Positions 1-8,293 of a stretch of 64,000 nucleotides of DNA are shown piece by piece. A program made the translations under genes and the position numbers. The notes under the pieces were generated by a model. The model saw only the letters and a list, made by a program, of their open reading frames with translations, did not search any database and was not told the origin of the DNA. Positions within the stretch are counted from its first letter, which is position 1; each line of letters begins with the position of its first letter. Origin of the DNA: Stenotrophomonas maltophilia. Lineage in GTDB: Bacteria; Pseudomonadota; Gammaproteobacteria; Xanthomonadales; Xanthomonadaceae. Location of the stretch: positions 1,639,501 to 1,703,500 of the forward strand of contig NZ_CP106759.1 in NCBI RefSeq assembly GCF_025642255.1. The letters are read 5' to 3'.

Positions 1-124
1 GACCGTGGTCAGCCTGCTGTTCCTGCCGACGATCTACGCGGTGCTGGACGACCTGCGCAATGCCGTGACGCGGCTGATCCGCCGCGCGCGCGGCCTGGAA
101 AAGGTGGCGGCAACGGCCGCCTAG
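1..124 (+). CDS. RND-type efflux transporter, C-terminal end (partial)
   Basis: Only the last ~40 codons are present, read from base 2 and ending in TAG at 122-124. The residues run TVVSLLFLPTIYAVLDD and then a basic cytoplasmic tail. This matches the last transmembrane helix of AcrB/MexB-type inner-membrane pumps, where a hydrophobic LFxLPxxY segment is followed by a short charged tail. The gene starts before the window, so substrate class and subfamily cannot be judged. A strong terminator follows at 171-208, so this is probably the last gene of its operon. Confidence 0.6.
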   Translation, partial: TVVSLLFLPTIYAVLDDLRNAVTRLIRRARGLEKVAATAA

Positions 125-170
125 CGTCGAGCTTGTCCGACTACGGGGAACGACAACGTGTTGTGGTGTG

Positions 171-208
171 GGGAGGCCGGTCGTAGTGGGGCGGCCTCCC
201 TTTTTTTT
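171..208 (+). terminator. Intrinsic terminator after the RND gene
   Basis: A 9-bp G+C-rich stem (GGGAGGCCG pairing with CGGCCTCCC) is followed directly by eight T residues, 47 bases after the RND stop codon. Confidence 0.85.
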
Positions 209-269
209 CGCCGGGCATGGCCCGGCGCTACCATCACCGCCACACGGTATCGCCGGGCCATGCCCGGCG
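208..269. repeat. Inverted pair of SMAG REP elements
   Basis: Two palindromic units lie head to head: CGCCGGGCATGGCCCGGCG with the foot CTACC (209-232), and GGTATCGCCGGGCCATGCC continuing to 269. The GTAG/GTAT foot beside a GCCGGGC(C)ATGCCCGGC stem is the signature of the SMAG (GTAG) REP family described in S. maltophilia. Together they fill the gap between the RND terminator and the TraB gene. Confidence 0.8.
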
Positions 270-280
270 GGGCGTTGCAA

Positions 281-1513
281 TCAACCTGCGACCTTGCCCC
301 ACACCTGGAAGCCGGTCAGCCACAGGCCGAGCATGCTGCCGAGATTGGTCAGCATGAACGTCAGCACCACGCGGGTGACCCGATTGCGGTACCAGCCCTT
401 CAACGACTGTGCATCGTCGCGCAGCTGCAGGAAATCCTGGTACGCCGGCTTGCGCAGGCGTGCCTCGACCAGCGCCGAGAACGCGCCGGTGGGAATGCTG
501 AGCCGGAACGGCTTGAACGGGGCGACCACGATCGCCGTGAGAATGCTCAGCGGGTGACTGCCGGCCAGCAGACAGCCGAGGCCGGCCAGGCCGCCGGTGT
601 ACATCGCCCACGTGGCCAGCAGTTCGGTGCCCACGCCCAGGCCTCCGCGGTAGAAGCCGACGGCGATGCCGGTGATGACGATGGCAAGGATGCCCAGCGT
701 GAACCACGGGATGTTGCGCTTCTTCGGCACGGCTTCGAGTTTGGCGCGCAACGGTGCCGGTGCATCGGTATCCGTTTCGAGGTATCGCGCCAGGCCTGCC
801 AGATGGCCGGCGCCGACCACCGCCAGCACTTCGCGCTGCCGCGGGTCGTGTTCTTCGCGCAGGCGCGTGGCCATGTAGCGGTCGCGCTCACCGATGATGG
901 TTTCGTACAGCGCGGGATTCTCGGTCGCGAACTCGCCGAAGCTCGACTCCAGCATGTCGCCCTGCTTGAGCTTCTCGATTTCGTTTTCGCCCACCTCTTC
1001 CGATGAGAACAGGCCGGCGCCCAGGCCCGCAACCAGCTTCAGCTTGCCGAAGAAGCCCAGCCGCTGCGAGGCGCGGCGGAAGGTCAGGCCCACCTCGCGG
1101 TCGATCAGGTGGACGGGCAGGCCGCGCTCACGCCCCAGTTCGACGGCGCGCTTCAGTTCCGCACCCGGCTCGATGCCGAGCTGTTCGGCCAGACGACGCT
1201 GGTAGGCGGAAAGCGCCAGGTTGGCGGCGAACAGGGCAACTCGACCCTTGCGGATCACCTCGACCAGGTCCAGCTTGGCCAACGTGTCCGGATCGCTCAG
1301 GGCCTGCAGGCGCTGGGGGTCCAGTTCGACCGCGACGGCATCGAAGCGGCCGCTGTTGATTGCTTTCTCCACCGCCTCGACGCTGGCGTGGGAAACGTGG
1401 GCGGTGCCCAGAAGGGTGTAGCGCACGCCGTCGCGTTCAACGACGCGCACCGGCTGGCCGGCGAACAGATCGTCGCCGGTCTCGGGAAGGATTTCTGTCA
1501 TGGAGTCATTCAT
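281..1513 (-). CDS. TraB/GumN-family membrane protein
   Basis: 410 aa. The N-terminal half holds the TraB signature GTAHVS near residue 37 and a conserved glutamate-rich stretch (VAVELDPQR). TraB-like proteins resemble the TIKI/EreA-type hydrolase fold; the prokaryotic pheromone-shutdown protein is the founding member, and no bacterial substrate is established. From about residue 265 the protein is hydrophobic, with roughly four transmembrane helices (PWFTLGILAIVITGIAVGF, the LLATWAMYTGG segment, the LSILTAIVVAPF segment, and a last one near the C-terminus), so the enzyme-like domain is membrane-anchored. Its start overlaps the upstream GNAT gene by 8 bases, which suggests translational coupling. 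Family assignment is firm; function is unknown. Confidence 0.85.
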   Translation of the reverse strand: MNDSMTEILPETGDDLFAGQPVRVVERDGVRYTLLGTAHVSHASVEAVEKAINSGRFDAVAVELDPQRLQALSDPDTLAKLDLVEVIRKGRVALFAANLALSAYQRRLAEQLGIEPGAELKRAVELGRERGLPVHLIDREVGLTFRRASQRLGFFGKLKLVAGLGAGLFSSEEVGENEIEKLKQGDMLESSFGEFATENPALYETIIGERDRYMATRLREEHDPRQREVLAVVGAGHLAGLARYLETDTDAPAPLRAKLEAVPKKRNIPWFTLGILAIVITGIAVGFYRGGLGVGTELLATWAMYTGGLAGLGCLLAGSHPLSILTAIVVAPFKPFRLSIPTGAFSALVEARLRKPAYQDFLQLRDDAQSLKGWYRNRVTRVVLTFMLTNLGSMLGLWLTGFQVWGKVAG

Positions 1514-2036
1514 TGGAAGGTGCGGTGTCGGCGCCGTCGCCGAGCGCGCGTTGCATCTGCACGGTGTCCAGCCAGCGGCCGTGCTTGCGGCCGAGGCCGC
1601 GGAACACGCCGACCAGCTCGAAGCCGAAACGCTCGTGCAGCCTGATCGAAGCGGTATTGGTCGGTTCGCCGATCACCGCCACCATCTGCCGGAAGCCACG
1701 TGCGACGCATGCGTCGATCAGCGCCTGCAACAGGCCGGTGCCGACGCCCTGGCCCTGGAACCGTGCATCGACATAGACCGAGTTCTCCACGGTCCACTGG
1801 TAGGCAATGCGCGTGCGGTAGGTGTTGGCGTAGGCGTAGCCGGCGACCTGGCCGTCGATCTCGGCGACCAGATAGGGAAAACCGCGGTCGATGATGTCGC
1901 GCATGCGGCGCAGCATCTCGGCCGGGTCCGGTATGTCGTACTCGTACGTGTTGACGAAGTCGGTCACTTCGACCGCGTAGATCGCGGTGATCGCGGCGAT
2001 GTCGGCCGGGCCGGCATCACGGATGAGGACGGCCAT
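1506..2036 (-). CDS. GNAT N-acetyltransferase, phosphinothricin-acetyltransferase type
   Basis: 176 aa. The start is ATG at 2036 (MAVLIRDAGPADI); upstream in-frame sequence is low-complexity and belongs to the aguB end. The sequence follows the Pat/YncA subgroup: DAGPADIAAITAIYAVEV at the N-terminus, an acetyl-CoA binding segment with QGQGVGTGLLQALI near residues 95-108, and GFRQMVAVI plus SIRLHERFGF in the C-terminal half. Relatives acetylate amino-group substrates such as phosphinothricin, methionine sulfone or related small molecules. The gene sits 13 bases after aguB on the same strand and overlaps the TraB gene, so it is likely part of the aguA/aguB transcription unit. The natural substrate cannot be read from the sequence. 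Confidence 0.85.
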   Translation of the reverse strand: MAVLIRDAGPADIAAITAIYAVEVTDFVNTYEYDIPDPAEMLRRMRDIIDRGFPYLVAEIDGQVAGYAYANTYRTRIAYQWTVENSVYVDARFQGQGVGTGLLQALIDACVARGFRQMVAVIGEPTNTASIRLHERFGFELVGVFRGLGRKHGRWLDTVQMQRALGDGADTAPSNE

Positions 2037-2049
2037 GCGCGGCTCCGGT

Positions 2050-2937
2050 TCAGTCGATGTAGCGCTTGAGCAGATCGCCGTAGGCATCGATGCGGCGATC
2101 GCGCAGGAACGGCCAGATGCGGCGCACGTGCTCGCTGCGCTGCAGGTCGACGTCGCATACCAGCACAGCGGCATCGGTGCCGGCTTCGGCCAGGAACTCG
2201 CCCTGCGGGCCGAGCACGTGGCTGTTGCCCCAGAACTGGATGCCCGACGCGCCCAGCGGCGAGGCCTCATGGCCGACGCGGTTGCAGCTCAGCACCGGCA
2301 GGCCGTTGGCGACGGCATGGCCACGGTGGCTCAGTACCCAGGCATCGCGCTGGCGGGTCTTCTCGTCCTGCACGTCGTCCGGGTCCCAGCCGATCGCAGT
2401 CGGGTACAGCAGCAGCTCGGCGCCGGCCAGCGCCATCAGGCGCGCCGCCTCCGGATACCACTGGTCCCAGCACACCAGCACGCCCAGGCGGCCCACCGAG
2501 GTGTCGATCGGGGTGAAGCCGATGTCGCCCGGGGTGAAGTAGAACTTCTCGTAGAAGCCCGGATCGTCCGGGATGTGCATCTTGCGGTACTTGCCGAGCA
2601 GGGTGCCGTCCTTCTCGAACACCACCGCGGTGTTGTGGTACAGGCCGGCGGCGCGGCGCTCGAACAGCGAACCGACCAGCACCACGCCATGCTTCTTCGC
2701 CAGCGCACCCAGGCGCTCGGTGCTCGGGCCCGGGATCGGTTCGGCCAGATCGAACTCGTCAACCGACTCGTGCTGGCAGAAGTAGGGGCCGTTGTGCAGT
2801 TCCTGCAGCAGCACCAGCTTGGCGCCCTGCGCTGCCGCTTCGGCCACGCGTGCCTCGATCACCGCCAGATTGGCGGCGGCATCGCCGTGGTTGCGCTCCT
2901 GGATCAGGGCGACGGTAAGCGGGCTGCGCGAGTTCAT
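2050..2937 (-). CDS. aguB: N-carbamoylputrescine amidase
   Basis: 295 aa, nitrilase superfamily. It hydrolyses N-carbamoylputrescine to putrescine, CO2 and ammonia, the second step of agmatine breakdown. The catalytic triad is visible as Glu46 (LQELHNG), Lys119 (KYRKMH) and Cys156 (VCWDQW), and the length is normal for bacterial AguB. The start is taken as the ATG at 2937 (MNSRSPLTVALIQ), because the ten codons before it are arginine-rich and unlike the family. The agmatine deiminase gene aguA lies about 165 bases upstream on the same strand. The two together convert agmatine to putrescine in two cytoplasmic steps. Confidence 0.95.
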   Translation of the reverse strand: MNSRSPLTVALIQERNHGDAAANLAVIEARVAEAAAQGAKLVLLQELHNGPYFCQHESVDEFDLAEPIPGPSTERLGALAKKHGVVLVGSLFERRAAGLYHNTAVVFEKDGTLLGKYRKMHIPDDPGFYEKFYFTPGDIGFTPIDTSVGRLGVLVCWDQWYPEAARLMALAGAELLLYPTAIGWDPDDVQDEKTRQRDAWVLSHRGHAVANGLPVLSCNRVGHEASPLGASGIQFWGNSHVLGPQGEFLAEAGTDAAVLVCDVDLQRSEHVRRIWPFLRDRRIDAYGDLLKRYID

Positions 2938-3022
2938 GCGGGTGTTCCTGCGGGGGAAAACCCGCATGTTAGCGCGTATGCGATGCCGCAGCGTGTCGGC
3001 CGCTGAACAGGTGCACGCAGCC

Positions 3023-3093
3023 GGTATCGCCGGGCCATGCCCGGCGTACGAACCGAATGCCGCTGTGCTCGCCGGGCGTGGCCCGGCGCTACC
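3023..3093. repeat. SMAG REP pair between aguA and aguB
   Basis: Two oppositely oriented units: GGTATCGCCGGGCCATGCC to 3046, and CGCCGGGCGTGGCCCGGCG with the foot CTACC (3070-3093). The second has a CGTG core in place of CATG. They occupy the aguA-aguB intergenic region, so the transcript would carry a large hairpin there that could protect the upstream message. Confidence 0.8.
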
Positions 3094-3101
3094 GCATCGT
3101 G

Positions 3102-4139
3102 CTACGCCTTCAGCAGGCCTTCCGGCAGCTGCATGGTGATGCAGTGCAGGCTGCCGTTCTGCCAGATCAGCGAGCGGCAGGGCACCTGGACGATCTCGCG
3201 GCCCGGATGGGCCTTGGCCAGCACGTCGCGGGCCAGATCGTCGGCCGGATCACCGTACGCCGGCATCAGCACCGCGCCGTTGACGATCAGGTAGTTGGCG
3301 TACGAGGCCGCCAGGCGGCGGCCTTCGTCGATCACCGGCTGTGCCCACGGCAGCGGGAACAGGCGGTATGGCTGACCGTCACGGGTGCGCAGCGCAGCCA
3401 GTTCCCTGCCCATCGCCTGCAGCTCGGCGTAGTGCGAGTCGTTCTCGTCGTCGCAGGCCTGGTAGACGATGCTGTCCGCCGAGGCGAAGCGGGCGAGGGT
3501 ATCGATGTGGGCATCGGTATCGTCGCCTTCCAGGTAGCCGTGGTCGAGCCACAGCACGCGCTCCTGCTGCAGCCAGTCGGCGAGGTCGGTGCTCAGGCTG
3601 GCGCGGTCACGATCCGGGTGGCGTTCGTGCAGGCACTTCCAGGTGGTCAGCAGGGTACCTTCACCGTCGGTTTCGATGGCGCCGCCTTCCAGCGCGAACG
3701 GGATGCTGCGCACCGGCGCGTCGTTGAAAACGCCGGCCTGGTCGAGCGCGCCCACCAGCTGATCGTCGAGGGTGGCATCGAACTTGCCGCCCCAGCCGGT
3801 GAAGCGGAAGTCCAGCAGCTGGAAACCGCCGTCGGCACGGCGCAGGGTGATCGGGCCCGAGTCGCGCAGCCAGGTGTCGTCGTAGGCCGCCGTGGTGAAG
3901 TGCACCCTGTCCATGTCGATGCGGTTGGAGCGCAGCCGCATTTCGGCATAGGTCTCCACATCGTCATCGGCCACGCAGATCAGCACCGGCTGGAAGCGGG
4001 TGATCGCTGCAACCAGTGCGATATAGGTTTCCTCCACCTGTCCCAGGCGGTCGGCCCAGTCGGTATCGGCGGTGGGCCAGGCAATCAGGACGCCGCTCTG
4101 GGCTTCCCACTCGGCAGGAAAACGAAGGGTCTGGTTCAT
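3102..4139 (-). CDS. aguA: Agmatine deiminase
   Basis: 345 aa, peptidyl-arginine-deiminase (guanidino-group-modifying) fold. It converts agmatine to N-carbamoylputrescine and ammonia, the first step before AguB. The nucleophile is Cys333 in NGSLHCITMQLPEG. Substrate-binding acidic and histidine positions typical of the family are seen in DTWLRDSGP (near residue 90), ALEGGAIETDG (near 150) and DHGYLEGDDTDAHID (near 210). The ATG at 4139 gives MNQTLRFPAEW, the usual family N-terminus. It is separated from aguB only by a SMAG pair and is probably cotranscribed with it. Confidence 0.95.
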   Translation of the reverse strand: MNQTLRFPAEWEAQSGVLIAWPTADTDWADRLGQVEETYIALVAAITRFQPVLICVADDDVETYAEMRLRSNRIDMDRVHFTTAAYDDTWLRDSGPITLRRADGGFQLLDFRFTGWGGKFDATLDDQLVGALDQAGVFNDAPVRSIPFALEGGAIETDGEGTLLTTWKCLHERHPDRDRASLSTDLADWLQQERVLWLDHGYLEGDDTDAHIDTLARFASADSIVYQACDDENDSHYAELQAMGRELAALRTRDGQPYRLFPLPWAQPVIDEGRRLAASYANYLIVNGAVLMPAYGDPADDLARDVLAKAHPGREIVQVPCRSLIWQNGSLHCITMQLPEGLLKA

Positions 4140-4178
4140 GGTCTCGCTACACAGGCCCGCCCGGGGCGGGTAAAGGGG

Positions 4179-4508
4179 TCAACGGATCGGCGGTTTCGGG
4201 CCGATTTCGTTCGGGTCCGCCTGGTTGGCCACCACGTCGATCACCTTCTGCTTCTCGAAGTAGACAGTGAACTGTGGGTACACCCAGCGGTTGATGGTCG
4301 GCCATTGCCGCTTCTGCCCGCCGCGCGGCTGCAGCTGCTCGCTGGGCGCACCGAACTGGCTCTGCACCTGCTGCATGGACTGGCCACGAAGGGGCAGGGC
4401 GCCGGCCGGCTTCTCGCGGGCGCGGTCGACAAGCAGAGTGTCGGCCAGGGCCGGCGTGGCGGCAGCCAGAGTGGCCAGCACGGCCAGGGTGGACAGGTAA
4501 CGCTTCAT
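4179..4508 (-). CDS. Small secreted protein of unknown function
   Basis: 109 aa. A clear signal peptide (MKRYLSTLAVLATLAAATPALA) ends near residue 22 with an AxA cleavage site and no lipobox cysteine. The mature ~87 aa contain SMQQVQSQFGAPSEQ, then PTINRWVYPQFTVYFEKQKVIDVV. The pattern of a helix with G-AP turn followed by a W-x-Y-x-x-F-x-V strand and a V-I-D-V strand recalls the small alpha/beta BamE/SmpA-like fold, but this is only a resemblance. It lies 39 bases upstream of aguA on the same strand; no functional link is evident. Confidence 0.7.
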   Translation of the reverse strand: MKRYLSTLAVLATLAAATPALADTLLVDRAREKPAGALPLRGQSMQQVQSQFGAPSEQLQPRGGQKRQWPTINRWVYPQFTVYFEKQKVIDVVANQADPNEIGPKPPIR

Positions 4509-4573
4509 CTCGATCTACTCCCCAGTGGTCAAGAAAGGCGATTACAGCAAAATCGGCAGAAAAAAGCCGCATA

Positions 4574-4602
4574 AACAAAAAACCGCCCGAAGGCGGCTTT
4601 TT
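4574..4602. terminator. Bidirectional intrinsic terminator for rpmJ and the secreted-protein region
   Basis: A CCGCC-CGAA-GGCGG hairpin carries A residues on one side and TTTTT on the other. On the minus strand it follows rpmJ by about 50 bases and ends in a T-rich run (TTTTTTGTTT). Confidence 0.85.
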
Positions 4603-4654
4603 GCATCGGGTCGGTCCCGCGCGGGACCAGCCGCAGCCACGAAGGCTGTTGGGC

Positions 4655-4780
4655 TCAGCGCTGACGCGCCTTGAAACGCGGGTTCGACTTGCAGATCACG
4701 AAGATCTTGCCACGGCGACGGACGACCTTGCAGTCACGGTGACGGGCCTTCGCCGACTTCAGGGAGGACAGGACTTTCAT
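4655..4780 (-). CDS. rpmJ: 50S ribosomal protein L36, zinc-ribbon-incomplete (C-) form
   Basis: 41 aa: [19 protein letters not shown] continuing to [15 protein letters not shown]36 is the smallest large-subunit protein and binds 23S rRNA. The standard form has a CxxC-x12-C-x4/5-H zinc site; here only Cys17 and Cys30 remain and the histidine position is arginine, so the Zn ribbon cannot form. This is the type-B (YkgO-like) pattern. The start is the ATG at 4780. The gene stands alone with its own promoter and terminator, outside the spc ribosomal operon where the zinc form usually lies. Confidence 0.93.
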   Translation of the reverse strand: MKVLSSLKSAKARHRDCKVVRRRGKIFVICKSNPRFKARQR

Positions 4781-4872
4781 GGCATACCTCGGCGTAAACA
4801 GTAGTTGTTCGGGTGGAGCGTGGCCGCGATATGCGAAAGACAATCGGCAGTTGACGCTCGTTCAAGCCCGCC

Positions 4873-4902
4873 ATTCTACCGGGCTTTTCCTCATGGTTTC
4901 AA
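4873..4902 (-). promoter_or_regulatory. Promoter of rpmJ
   Basis: Read on the minus strand: TTGAAA (4902-4897), an 18-base spacer, then TAGAAT (4878-4873). Both hexamers are close to the sigma-70 consensus. The start would fall near 4866, giving a leader of about 85 bases before rpmJ. Confidence 0.65.
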
Positions 4903-4977
4903 GTGGTTGCACAAAAGATCCGTCGCGGGGTGTCTGGCAGGGGCTAGAATGCCCCCTTCACACGTACTGGGACCCCC

Positions 4978-5655
4978 ATGAATCCACTCGCTCCCGTCCT
5001 GACCATCGACGGCCCATCAGGGGCCGGCAAGGGTACCATCAGCCGCATCGTGGCGCGCCGGATGGGCTGGCATTACCTGGATTCAGGCGCCCTGTACCGG
5101 GCGGTGGGCGTGGCCGCCAGCTGGGCCGACATCGATACCTCCGACGCCTCGGCACTGGTGCGGTGCACGTTCGATACCCATGTTCAGTTTGTTGAACAGG
5201 GTGACGCGATGCGGGTCCTGGTCAATGGCAGCGATGCCACCGACGAACTGCGGCTGGAGACCACCGGCGCGCTGGCGTCGGCCATCGCGGCCATTCCCGA
5301 AGTCCGGGCGGCCCTGAAGGAGCGGCAGCGCGCATTCAGGGAGCTGCCGGGCCTGGTCGCGGACGGTCGCGACATGGGTACGGTGATCTTCCCGGATGCC
5401 CCCTACAAGGTGTTCCTGACCGCCAGTGCCGAAGAGCGCGCCGAGCGCCGGCATAAGCAGTTGAAAGACAAGGGGGTTTCTGTTAACTTTGATGACCTCC
5501 TGCGCGAGATCATGGCCCGCGACGCCCGTGATGCTCAGCGTACCGTGGCGCCCCTGAAGCCGGCAGACGATGCCGTCCTCATCGACACCACAGGCATCGG
5601 CATCGCAGATGTCGTTGCCCGAGTGATGGATCTGCTTCCGGTTCCGGCTGCCTGA
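4978..5655 (+). CDS. cmk: Cytidylate kinase
   Basis: 225 aa. It phosphorylates CMP and dCMP with ATP in the cytoplasm, recycling nucleotides from RNA turnover. The P-loop is GPSGAGKG at residues 12-19; the NMP-binding region follows with [12 protein letters not shown], and the catalytic/LID part with [15 protein letters not shown] and RAERRHKQL. The ATG at 4978 gives the family N-terminus. A TAGAAT -10-like hexamer lies at 4945-4950. It is followed after 199 bases by rpsA, the conserved cmk-rpsA pair of Proteobacteria. Confidence 0.97.
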   Translation: MNPLAPVLTIDGPSGAGKGTISRIVARRMGWHYLDSGALYRAVGVAASWADIDTSDASALVRCTFDTHVQFVEQGDAMRVLVNGSDATDELRLETTGALASAIAAIPEVRAALKERQRAFRELPGLVADGRDMGTVIFPDAPYKVFLTASAEERAERRHKQLKDKGVSVNFDDLLREIMARDARDAQRTVAPLKPADDAVLIDTTGIGIADVVARVMDLLPVPAA

Positions 5656-5854
5656 TCCGTTCGCGCGGGAGCACTGCCAGCCGCATCGGTAGTGGTCGCG
5701 CAATAGCAGTGCTGTACAAGCTCCGTCGCGCAATGATGCGTGGCGGTTTTCCTACTTCACACACGACCTGCTTTTCCGGGGTCGACCAACAGGCGGGCGG
5801 TCGCCCATCCCCGAAGGGACGCCACCGACCCATGTGTCCAACAGAGTAAATCTA
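5656..5854 (+). other. cmk-rpsA intergenic leader
   Basis: This 199-base non-coding stretch precedes rpsA and contains several short inverted repeats, such as GGCGGGC/GGTCGCCC near 5795-5810. In E. coli the corresponding rpsA leader folds into hairpins and is bound by S1 for autogenous repression; equivalent control here is inferred, not shown. No Shine-Dalgarno better than AGAG is seen before the rpsA ATG, as expected for an S1-dependent leader. Confidence 0.4.
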
Positions 5855-7534
5855 ATGACCGAATCATTTGCCGAACTGTTTGAAGCCAGCCAGGCCAATC
5901 TGGCCAAGCTGAAGCCGGGCGCCATCGTCAGCGGTACCGTTGTTGAAGTCCGCGGCGACGTCGTGGTGATCAACGCTGGCCTGAAGTCCGAAGGCATCGT
6001 GCCGATCGAACAGTTCCGTAACGACGCTGGCGAGATCGATGTCGCCGAAGGCGATATCGTCAAGGTCGCCCTCGACTCCATCGAGAACGGCTTCGGCGAA
6101 ACCGTCCTGTCGCGCGAGAAGGCCAAGCGCGCGATGGTGTGGGACGAGCTGGAAGAAGCGTTGGAAAAGAACGAAACCATCACCGGCCGCATCAGTGGCA
6201 AGGTCAAGGGTGGTTTCACCGTGGACATCAAGGATGTCCGCGCCTTCCTGCCGGGTTCCCTGGTCGATGTGCGCCCGGTGCGCGATCCGGCCTACCTGGA
6301 AGGCAAGGAGCTGGAATTCAAGCTCATCAAGCTGGACCGCAAGCGTAACAACGTCGTGGTCTCGCGCCGCGCTGTCGTCGAAAGCGAGCACTCGGAAGAG
6401 CGCGAGCAGCTGATGGACAAGCTGCAGGAAGGCGCGATCCTGAAGGGTGTCGTCAAGAACCTGACCGACTACGGCGCGTTCGTGGACCTGGGCGGTATCG
6501 ACGGCCTGCTGCACATCACCGACATGGCATGGAAGCGCGTGCGCCATCCGTCCGAAGTCGTGAACGTCGGCGACGAGCTGGACGTGCGCGTGCTGAAGTT
6601 CGACCGCGAGCGCAACCGCGTTTCGCTGGGCCTGAAGCAGCTGGGCGAAGATCCGTGGGACAACATCGCCCGTCGTTACCCGGCCAACAGCCGCGTCTTC
6701 GGCAAGGTCTCCAACGTCACCGATTACGGCGCGTTCGTCGAGATCGAGCCGGGCGTCGAAGGCCTGGTGCACGTCTCCGAGATGGATTGGACCAACAAGA
6801 ACGTCAACCCGTCCAAGGTCGTGCAGGTCGGTGACGAAGTCGAAGTGATGGTGCTGGACGTCGATGAAGAGCGTCGCCGCATCTCGCTGGGCATGAAGCA
6901 GGTTGCCGCCAATCCGTGGGAAACCTTCGCTGCCACCCACAAGAAGGGTGACAAGGTGTCCGGCCAGATCAAGTCGATCACCGACTTCGGCATCTTCATC
7001 GGCCTGGACGGTGGCATCGATGGTCTGGTCCACCTGTCCGACATCAGCTGGAACACCACCGGCGAAGACGTCGTTCGCAACTTCAAGAAGGGCGATACCC
7101 TGGACGCCGTCGTCCTGGCCGTCGACCCGGAGCGCGAGCGCATCTCCCTGGGCGTGAAGCAGCTGGAGCAGGATCCGTTCGGCCAGTACATGGCGGCCAA
7201 TCCGAAGGGCTCCAAGGTCGAAGGCGTGGTGAAGGAAGTCGACGCCAAGGGCGCCGTGATCGAACTGGCCGACGGCATCGAAGGCTACGTTTCGGCTCGC
7301 GACATCGCCAACGAGCGCGTTGACGACGCCACCCAGCACCTGAAGGTCGGCGACAAGGTCGAAGCCAAGTTCGTGGGCATGGACCGCAAGGGCCGTACCC
7401 TGCAGCTGTCGATCAAGGCCAAGGACGACGCGGAAATGCGCGAAGTGCTGGAGGAATACCAGTCCGCTTCGGGTGGCACCACCCAGCTCGGCGCGCTGCT
7501 GCGTGCCCAGCTGAACGGTAGCAAGTCCGAGTAA
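5855..7534 (+). CDS. rpsA: 30S ribosomal protein S1
   Basis: 559 aa, six S1 (OB-fold) repeats. The RNA-binding units are recognisable by recurring motifs: [62 protein letters not shown] and a sixth ending [17 protein letters not shown]1 binds mRNA and delivers it to the 30S subunit. The ATG at 5855 ([12 protein letters not shown]) is the family start; an in-frame GTG at 5834 would add seven unconserved residues. It sits between cmk and ihfB in the conserved order. The codon use is highly biased, as for a highly expressed gene. Confidence 0.98.
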   Translation: MTESFAELFEASQANLAKLKPGAIVSGTVVEVRGDVVVINAGLKSEGIVPIEQFRNDAGEIDVAEGDIVKVALDSIENGFGETVLSREKAKRAMVWDELEEALEKNETITGRISGKVKGGFTVDIKDVRAFLPGSLVDVRPVRDPAYLEGKELEFKLIKLDRKRNNVVVSRRAVVESEHSEEREQLMDKLQEGAILKGVVKNLTDYGAFVDLGGIDGLLHITDMAWKRVRHPSEVVNVGDELDVRVLKFDRERNRVSLGLKQLGEDPWDNIARRYPANSRVFGKVSNVTDYGAFVEIEPGVEGLVHVSEMDWTNKNVNPSKVVQVGDEVEVMVLDVDEERRRISLGMKQVAANPWETFAATHKKGDKVSGQIKSITDFGIFIGLDGGIDGLVHLSDISWNTTGEDVVRNFKKGDTLDAVVLAVDPERERISLGVKQLEQDPFGQYMAANPKGSKVEGVVKEVDAKGAVIELADGIEGYVSARDIANERVDDATQHLKVGDKVEAKFVGMDRKGRTLQLSIKAKDDAEMREVLEEYQSASGGTTQLGALLRAQLNGSKSE

Positions 7535-7561
7535 TCGGGCCCGTTGTTCGTTGTTTCCTGG

Positions 7562-7587
7562 ACGGCCCGGGCACTGCCCGGGCCGTT
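7562..7587 (+). terminator. Hairpin after rpsA
   Basis: ACGGCCCGGGC pairs with GCCCGGGCCGT around a short loop, 28 bases after the rpsA stop, followed only by TTTC. The stem is very strong but the T-run is weak, so it may be a partial terminator or an mRNA-stabilising hairpin between rpsA and ihfB. Confidence 0.5.
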
Positions 7588-7619
7588 TCAGGCTGAAATG
7601 CCCCTGATGTGAGCCGGTG

Positions 7620-7925
7620 ATGACCAAATCCGAACTGATCGAAATCCTTGCGCGCCGTCAGGCGCACCTGAAGGCCGATGATGTCGATCTGGCGGTGAAG
7701 TCGTTGCTGGAAATGATGGGCGGTTCCCTCTCTGTCGGGGATCGCATCGAAATCCGCGGTTTTGGCAGCTTCTCGCTGCACTACCGCCCGCCGCGCCTGG
7801 GTCGCAACCCCAAGACCGGCGAATCGGTTGCCCTGCCGGGCAAGCACGTTCCCCATTTCAAGCCGGGCAAGGAACTGCGCGAGCGGGTCAGCAGCGTGCT
7901 GCCGCTGGACGCCGATCCCGCCTGA
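7620..7925 (+). CDS. ihfB: Integration host factor beta subunit
   Basis: 101 aa. The HU/IHF family member pairs with IhfA to bend DNA at specific sites during replication, recombination and transcription. It begins [17 protein letters not shown] and has the dimerisation core [20 protein letters not shown]. The DNA-intercalating beta-arm is [10 protein letters not shown], with the key proline. The C-terminal helix region is [11 protein letters not shown]. The ATG at 7620 is preferred to the adjacent in-frame GTG at 7617. The order rpsA-ihfB-lapA-lapB is the same as in enteric bacteria. Confidence 0.96.
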   Translation: MTKSELIEILARRQAHLKADDVDLAVKSLLEMMGGSLSVGDRIEIRGFGSFSLHYRPPRLGRNPKTGESVALPGKHVPHFKPGKELRERVSSVLPLDADPA

Positions 7926-8002
7926 GCGTCCCGTCGCGCCACCGCGTGCGAATCCAGCCGCGAGTCGGATAAGCTACGGTCTCCCGCCCCTGGAGCTGTC
8001 GC

Positions 8003-8287
8003 ATGAAGGTCTTTCGTCTGCTGGTCCTGCTGGCGGTGCTGATCCTTGGATTGATCATCGGTGCGGTCAACATGACCGCGATGTCGATCAACCTGCTGTT
8101 CACCGAACTGCATACCTCCGTCGGCGTGGCATTGATCGCCGCCCTGCTGGTGGGCGTGGTGGTCGGCGCCGGCCTGGTGCTGGTGAGCGTGGTCGTTCCG
8201 CTCTACAGCCAGCTGCGCCGCGCCAACAAGTCCGCTGCCGCGTCGCCGGCACCGGCCGCTTCCCCCCAATCTTTTGACGGACGTTGA
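8003..8287 (+). CDS. lapA: LapA-family inner-membrane protein (DUF1049)
   Basis: 94 aa with two transmembrane helices: residues ~3-25 (VFRLLVLLAVLILGLIIGAV) and ~42-68 (VALIAALLVGVVVGAGLVLV). The conserved NMTAMSINLLF loop lies between them, followed by an alanine/serine-rich cytoplasmic tail. In E. coli LapA partners LapB in controlling lipopolysaccharide synthesis. It ends 6 bases before lapB, so the pair is an operon. Family and context agree. Confidence 0.88.
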   Translation: MKVFRLLVLLAVLILGLIIGAVNMTAMSINLLFTELHTSVGVALIAALLVGVVVGAGLVLVSVVVPLYSQLRRANKSAAASPAPAASPQSFDGR

Positions 8288-8293
8288 TCGAAG

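Noticed and set aside
5864..7627. Minus-strand open frame of 587 codons opposite rpsA
   Set aside because: Antisense to the S1 gene with no recognisable domain and no promoter or ribosome site. Shadow.
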